From: Stenotrophomonas maltophilia
GTDB taxonomy: Bacteria > Pseudomonadota > Gammaproteobacteria > Xanthomonadales > Xanthomonadaceae
Assembly: GCA_900113425.1 (NCBI GenBank)
Contig: FOZF01000004.1
Coordinates: 62,001 to 126,000 of the forward strand
DNA: 64,000 nt
Direction of reading: 5' to 3'
How positions within the stretch are numbered: the first letter of the stretch is position 1; the number at the start of each line of letters is the position of its first letter. Below the pieces are notes generated by a model. The model saw only the letters and a program-made list of their open reading frames with translations, was not told the origin of the DNA and ran no database searches. The position numbers and the translations under genes are program-made. Shown one piece after another: positions 61,320 through 64,000 of this stretch.

Positions 61320-63476
61320 TTACTTCAGCCCGCGGAACTTCAGCAGCGGTTCCACCGACGGGTCCTTGCCGCGGAAATCGCGGTACAGGGTCGACAGCTC
61401 CACGCTGTTGCCGCGCGAGAGGATCTTGTCGCGGAATTCCTGGCCATTGGCCGCCGTCAGGCCACCGTTCTCGGTGAACCACTGGAAGGCGTCATGGTCG
61501 AGCACTTCCGCCCAGAAGTAGGCGTAGTAGCCGGCCGAGTAACCACCGCCCCAGATGTGGTCGAAGTAGGTGGTGCGGTAGCGCGGCGGAACCTGCGGCA
61601 GATCGACCTTGAACTTCTTCAGCGCGCTGGCTTCGAAGGCTCCGACATCCTGCAGCGGCGCGTCGGCCTTCTGCGTGTGCCAGGCCAGGTCCAGCAGCGC
61701 AGCCGACAGGTACTCGGTGGTGGCGTAGCCCTGGTTGAAGCTGCGTGCCTTGAGGATCTTGTCGACCAGTTCCTGCGGCATCGGCTCGCCGGTCTTGTAG
61801 TTCTTGGCGTAGTTGGCGAACACCTTCGGATCCAGCGCCCAGTGCTCGTTGAACTGCGACGGGAACTCGACGAAATCGCGCGAGGTGGCCGTACCGGCGA
61901 TCGAGGGGTACTTCACGTTCGAGAACATGCCGTGCAGGGCATGGCCGAACTCGTGGAACAGGGTGGTGACGTCGTCGAAGCTCAGCAGCGCCGGCTGGCC
62001 TTCGGCCGGCTTGGTGAAGTTGCAGACGTTGTAGACCACCGGCTTGGCGCCGGTCAGGCCATCCTGCTCGACGAACACGTCCATCCACGCGCCGCCGGAC
62101 TTGCTGTCACGCTTGAAGTAGTCGGTGTAGAACAGGGCCAGCGAGGTGCCGTCCTTGTCGAACACTTCATAGACCTTCATGTCCGGGTGGTAGGTCGGGA
62201 TGTCGGTGCGCGGCTTGAAGGTGATGCCGTACAGCTGGGTGGCGGCGTAGAAGACGCCGTTCTGCAGCACGTTGTCCAGCTCGAAATAGGGCTTGATCTG
62301 CGACTCATCCAGATCGTACTTGGCCTTGCGCACCTGCTCGGCGTAGAAGTCCCAGTCCGAGGCCGCCACCTGGAAACCGCCCTTCTGCGCGTCGATCACC
62401 TTCTGGATCTCGCCGGCTTCGGCACGTGCCTTGGCGGTGGCAGCCGGCACGGTGTCGGTCAGCAGCTTCAGCGCGGCGGCCGGGGTCTTGGCCATCTGGT
62501 CGCCCAGCTGGTAGTCGGCGAAGGTGTCGAAGCCCAGCAGCTTGGCCTTCTGCGCACGCAGCTGGGCCAGGCGCTGCACGGTCTGGCGGGTGTCGTTGGC
62601 ATCACCGCGCTCGGCCCGGGTTTCCGATGCCTTGAGCACGGCGGCGCGCTGGTCGCGGTCACTCAGCGAACCAAGCACCGGCTGCTGGGTGGTGTTCTGC
62701 AGCGGCAGCAGGAACTTGCCGTCAAGCTTGCGCGCCTTCGCATCGGCAGCGGCGGTGTTGATCGCGTTCTCATCCAGGCCGGCCAGCTTCGCCTTGTCGT
62801 CCACGATGACGGCAGCGGCAGCGGTGGCGGCGACCAGGCGGGTATGGAACTGGGTGGAAAGCGTGGTCTCTTCCACGTTGAGCTTGCGCAGGCTTGCCTT
62901 GTCGGCGTCGGACAGCTGCGCACCGGCACGCACCAGACCGTCGTAGTAATGCTCGACCAGGCGCTTCTGCACCGGGTCCAGGCCCAGCGTGTCACGCTGG
63001 TCGTACAGCGACTTCACGCGCGCGAACAGCTTCGGGTCGAGGCTGATCTCGTCCTGGTGCGCGGCCAGTTTCGGCGCGACTTCTTCCTGGATCTTCTGGC
63101 GCGCATCGTTGGTATCGGCCTGCACCAGGCCGAAGAAGATGCGCGACACGCGGGTCAGGGTCTCGCCGCTGCGCTCCATCGCCACGATGGTGTTGTCGAA
63201 GGTGGCCGGCTCGCTGTTGTCGGCGATCTTGCGCACGTCGGCCAGGTGCTGGCGCATGCCTTCCTCGAACGCCGGCAGGTAGTCGCTGTCCTTGATCTTG
63301 TCGAACGGCGGCGCCTGGAACGGCAGCGTGCTGGCGCTCAGCAGCGGGTTGGTGGAGGCATCGGCCGGCTGCTGGGCCGGGGTATTCTGGGCTGCGGACA
63401 CGGGGGTGGACTCCTTGCCGGAACAGGCCGCCAGTGCCAGGCTGATGGCGGCGGCCAGGACTACGGTACGCGACAT
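61320..63476 (-). CDS. dcp: M3-family dipeptidyl carboxypeptidase, lipoprotein
   Basis: A protein of 718 aa from the ATG at 63476. The N-terminus MSRTVVLAAAISLALAACSG is a lipoprotein signal peptide with the lipobox LAAC. The zinc site is DVTTLFHEFGHALHGMFSN (HExxH) with the downstream glutamate in the EFPSQFNEHWAL segment. The C-terminal YFDHIWGGGYSAGYYAYFWAEVLD is typical of M3 peptidases such as Dcp and oligopeptidase A. It should be anchored at the envelope and cleave C-terminal dipeptides or oligopeptides in the periplasm. A terminator lies 6 nt after its stop. Confidence 0.93.
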   Translation of the reverse strand: MSRTVVLAAAISLALAACSGKESTPVSAAQNTPAQQPADASTNPLLSASTLPFQAPPFDKIKDSDYLPAFEEGMRQHLADVRKIADNSEPATFDNTIVAMERSGETLTRVSRIFFGLVQADTNDARQKIQEEVAPKLAAHQDEISLDPKLFARVKSLYDQRDTLGLDPVQKRLVEHYYDGLVRAGAQLSDADKASLRKLNVEETTLSTQFHTRLVAATAAAAVIVDDKAKLAGLDENAINTAAADAKARKLDGKFLLPLQNTTQQPVLGSLSDRDQRAAVLKASETRAERGDANDTRQTVQRLAQLRAQKAKLLGFDTFADYQLGDQMAKTPAAALKLLTDTVPAATAKARAEAGEIQKVIDAQKGGFQVAASDWDFYAEQVRKAKYDLDESQIKPYFELDNVLQNGVFYAATQLYGITFKPRTDIPTYHPDMKVYEVFDKDGTSLALFYTDYFKRDSKSGGAWMDVFVEQDGLTGAKPVVYNVCNFTKPAEGQPALLSFDDVTTLFHEFGHALHGMFSNVKYPSIAGTATSRDFVEFPSQFNEHWALDPKVFANYAKNYKTGEPMPQELVDKILKARSFNQGYATTEYLSAALLDLAWHTQKADAPLQDVGAFEASALKKFKVDLPQVPPRYRTTYFDHIWGGGYSAGYYAYFWAEVLDHDAFQWFTENGGLTAANGQEFRDKILSRGNSVELSTLYRDFRGKDPSVEPLLKFRGLK

Positions 63477-63587
63477 GTAAAACGCTCCTTGGGCAGACGG
63501 GATGGGATGCCGGCCGTCCACCCTACTCCTGTCGCGCTCGCCCGGCATGTGCCGGACGTGGCGTCTGGACCTTCACTGGCGGCCGGC

Positions 63588-64000
63588 TCAGACCGTGCCG
63601 CGGGTCTTGCCGATCCAGGGCCGGTAGAACTCGCGGATGGCGGCCATGTCGGCCACGTCATCGCCGGTGGGATGGAACAGCGGACCGACGCCGATGACCT
63701 TCTCCGGGTAATGGAAATAGGCGGTCAGGATCGGCACGTCGGCCATCCGCGCGATCTTCAGGAATCCGGCCTTCCATTCCTTGACCGCCTTGCGGGTGCC
63801 TTCCGGGGTGATCGCGAACCACATCCTGTCGTTGTTGCGGATCAGGTCCACGGCCTGGCCGACGGTCCCCTGCGGCGAGCTGCGGTCCAGCGGGATCACG
63901 CCCAGCCGGTGCAGCAGCGGGCCCAGCGGCCACCAGAACAGCGACGCCTTGCCCAGCACCTTGACCTTCATGCCCAGTGCGATCTTGGCCGCCATGCCCC
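63588..64000 (-). CDS. 1-acyl-sn-glycerol-3-phosphate acyltransferase family protein, partial
   Basis: The visible 135-residue C-terminal part has the PlsC-type motif WFAITPEGTRKAVKEWKAGF (EGTR, substrate phosphate binding) and an IPLDRSSPQGTVGQAV segment. The HxxxxD catalytic motif would lie upstream, beyond the end of the window, and the frame is open at 64000. It should acylate a lysophospholipid or related molecule at the membrane. The first ATG within the window (63995) is internal and not the start. Confidence 0.85.
   Translation of the reverse strand, partial: GMAAKIALGMKVKVLGKASLFWWPLGPLLHRLGVIPLDRSSPQGTVGQAVDLIRNNDRMWFAITPEGTRKAVKEWKAGFLKIARMADVPILTAYFHYPEKVIGVGPLFHPTGDDVADMAAIREFYRPWIGKTRGTV

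Noticed and set aside
61813..62034. Short plus-strand frames within the M3 peptidase gene
   Set aside because: No ribosome-binding site or family pattern; inside a strongly conserved gene.

Overview
The window is chromosomal DNA from a gammaproteobacterium of the Xanthomonadaceae, most likely Stenotrophomonas (maltophilia group). The basis is very high GC, dense GC-rich third codon positions, typical Stenotrophomonas gene neighbourhoods, and many short GTAG-headed palindromes between genes that match the SMAG family of REP sequences known from S. maltophilia. Species level is inference; no database was consulted.

Left end (1-3.5 kb), accessory character: a strongly structured non-coding leader (89-326) stands before a 134-aa gene of unknown function. 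It is followed by a Rid-family gene, a two-gene toxin-antitoxin operon with a palindrome at its start, and a 1.3-kb segment bounded by a 48-bp duplication of the 3' half of tRNA-Thr(UGU). That segment looks like the remnant of a tRNA-integrated island and holds two small genes.

Core region (3.5-12.9 kb): SPOR protein, coaX-birA, a small secreted protein overlapping mtfA, a periplasmic-protein gene upstream of phoP-phoQ, dusA, a CDF-type transporter with an unusual metal site, and ohr.

Catabolic and housekeeping region (12.9-42 kb): a complete five-gene operon takes isobutyryl-CoA to propionyl-CoA (valine branch) and lies divergent from an acyl-CoA-sensing type regulator. Then come a patatin-like protein with central membrane segments, metE behind a cobalamin riboswitch, queH, pncA, purU, LysR plus old-yellow enzyme, a sirtuin, class Ia ribonucleotide reductase (nrdA, nrdB), zapE plus a hydrolase, a DMT transporter, a secreted nuclease/phosphatase-fold protein and a cytochrome c5-like protein.

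Leucine catabolism (42-47.5 kb): a TetR regulator is divergent from isovaleryl-CoA dehydrogenase and the two 3-methylcrotonyl-CoA carboxylase subunits.

The most interesting block (47.5-52.6 kb) is a putative peptide-modification system. It comprises a SagB-like flavin dehydrogenase, a 94-aa precursor-like peptide with an NHLP-style leader, a membrane-anchored class III cyclase-like protein with long TPR-type repeats, and, just upstream of the cyclase gene, a protein joining a cyclic-nucleotide-binding domain to a GGDEF domain. The first three match families I recall from automated annotation (putative modified peptide, putative peptide modification system cyclase, putative peptide maturation dehydrogenase), for which I know of no demonstrated product.

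Right end (52.9-64 kb): the glyoxylate-shunt operon aceBA with a divergent LysR gene, a second LysR gene convergent with an MFS exporter, a signal peptidase I, two tandem degenerate type II dehydroquinase-like proteins, an M3 peptidase lipoprotein, and the 3' part of an acyltransferase gene cut by the window end.
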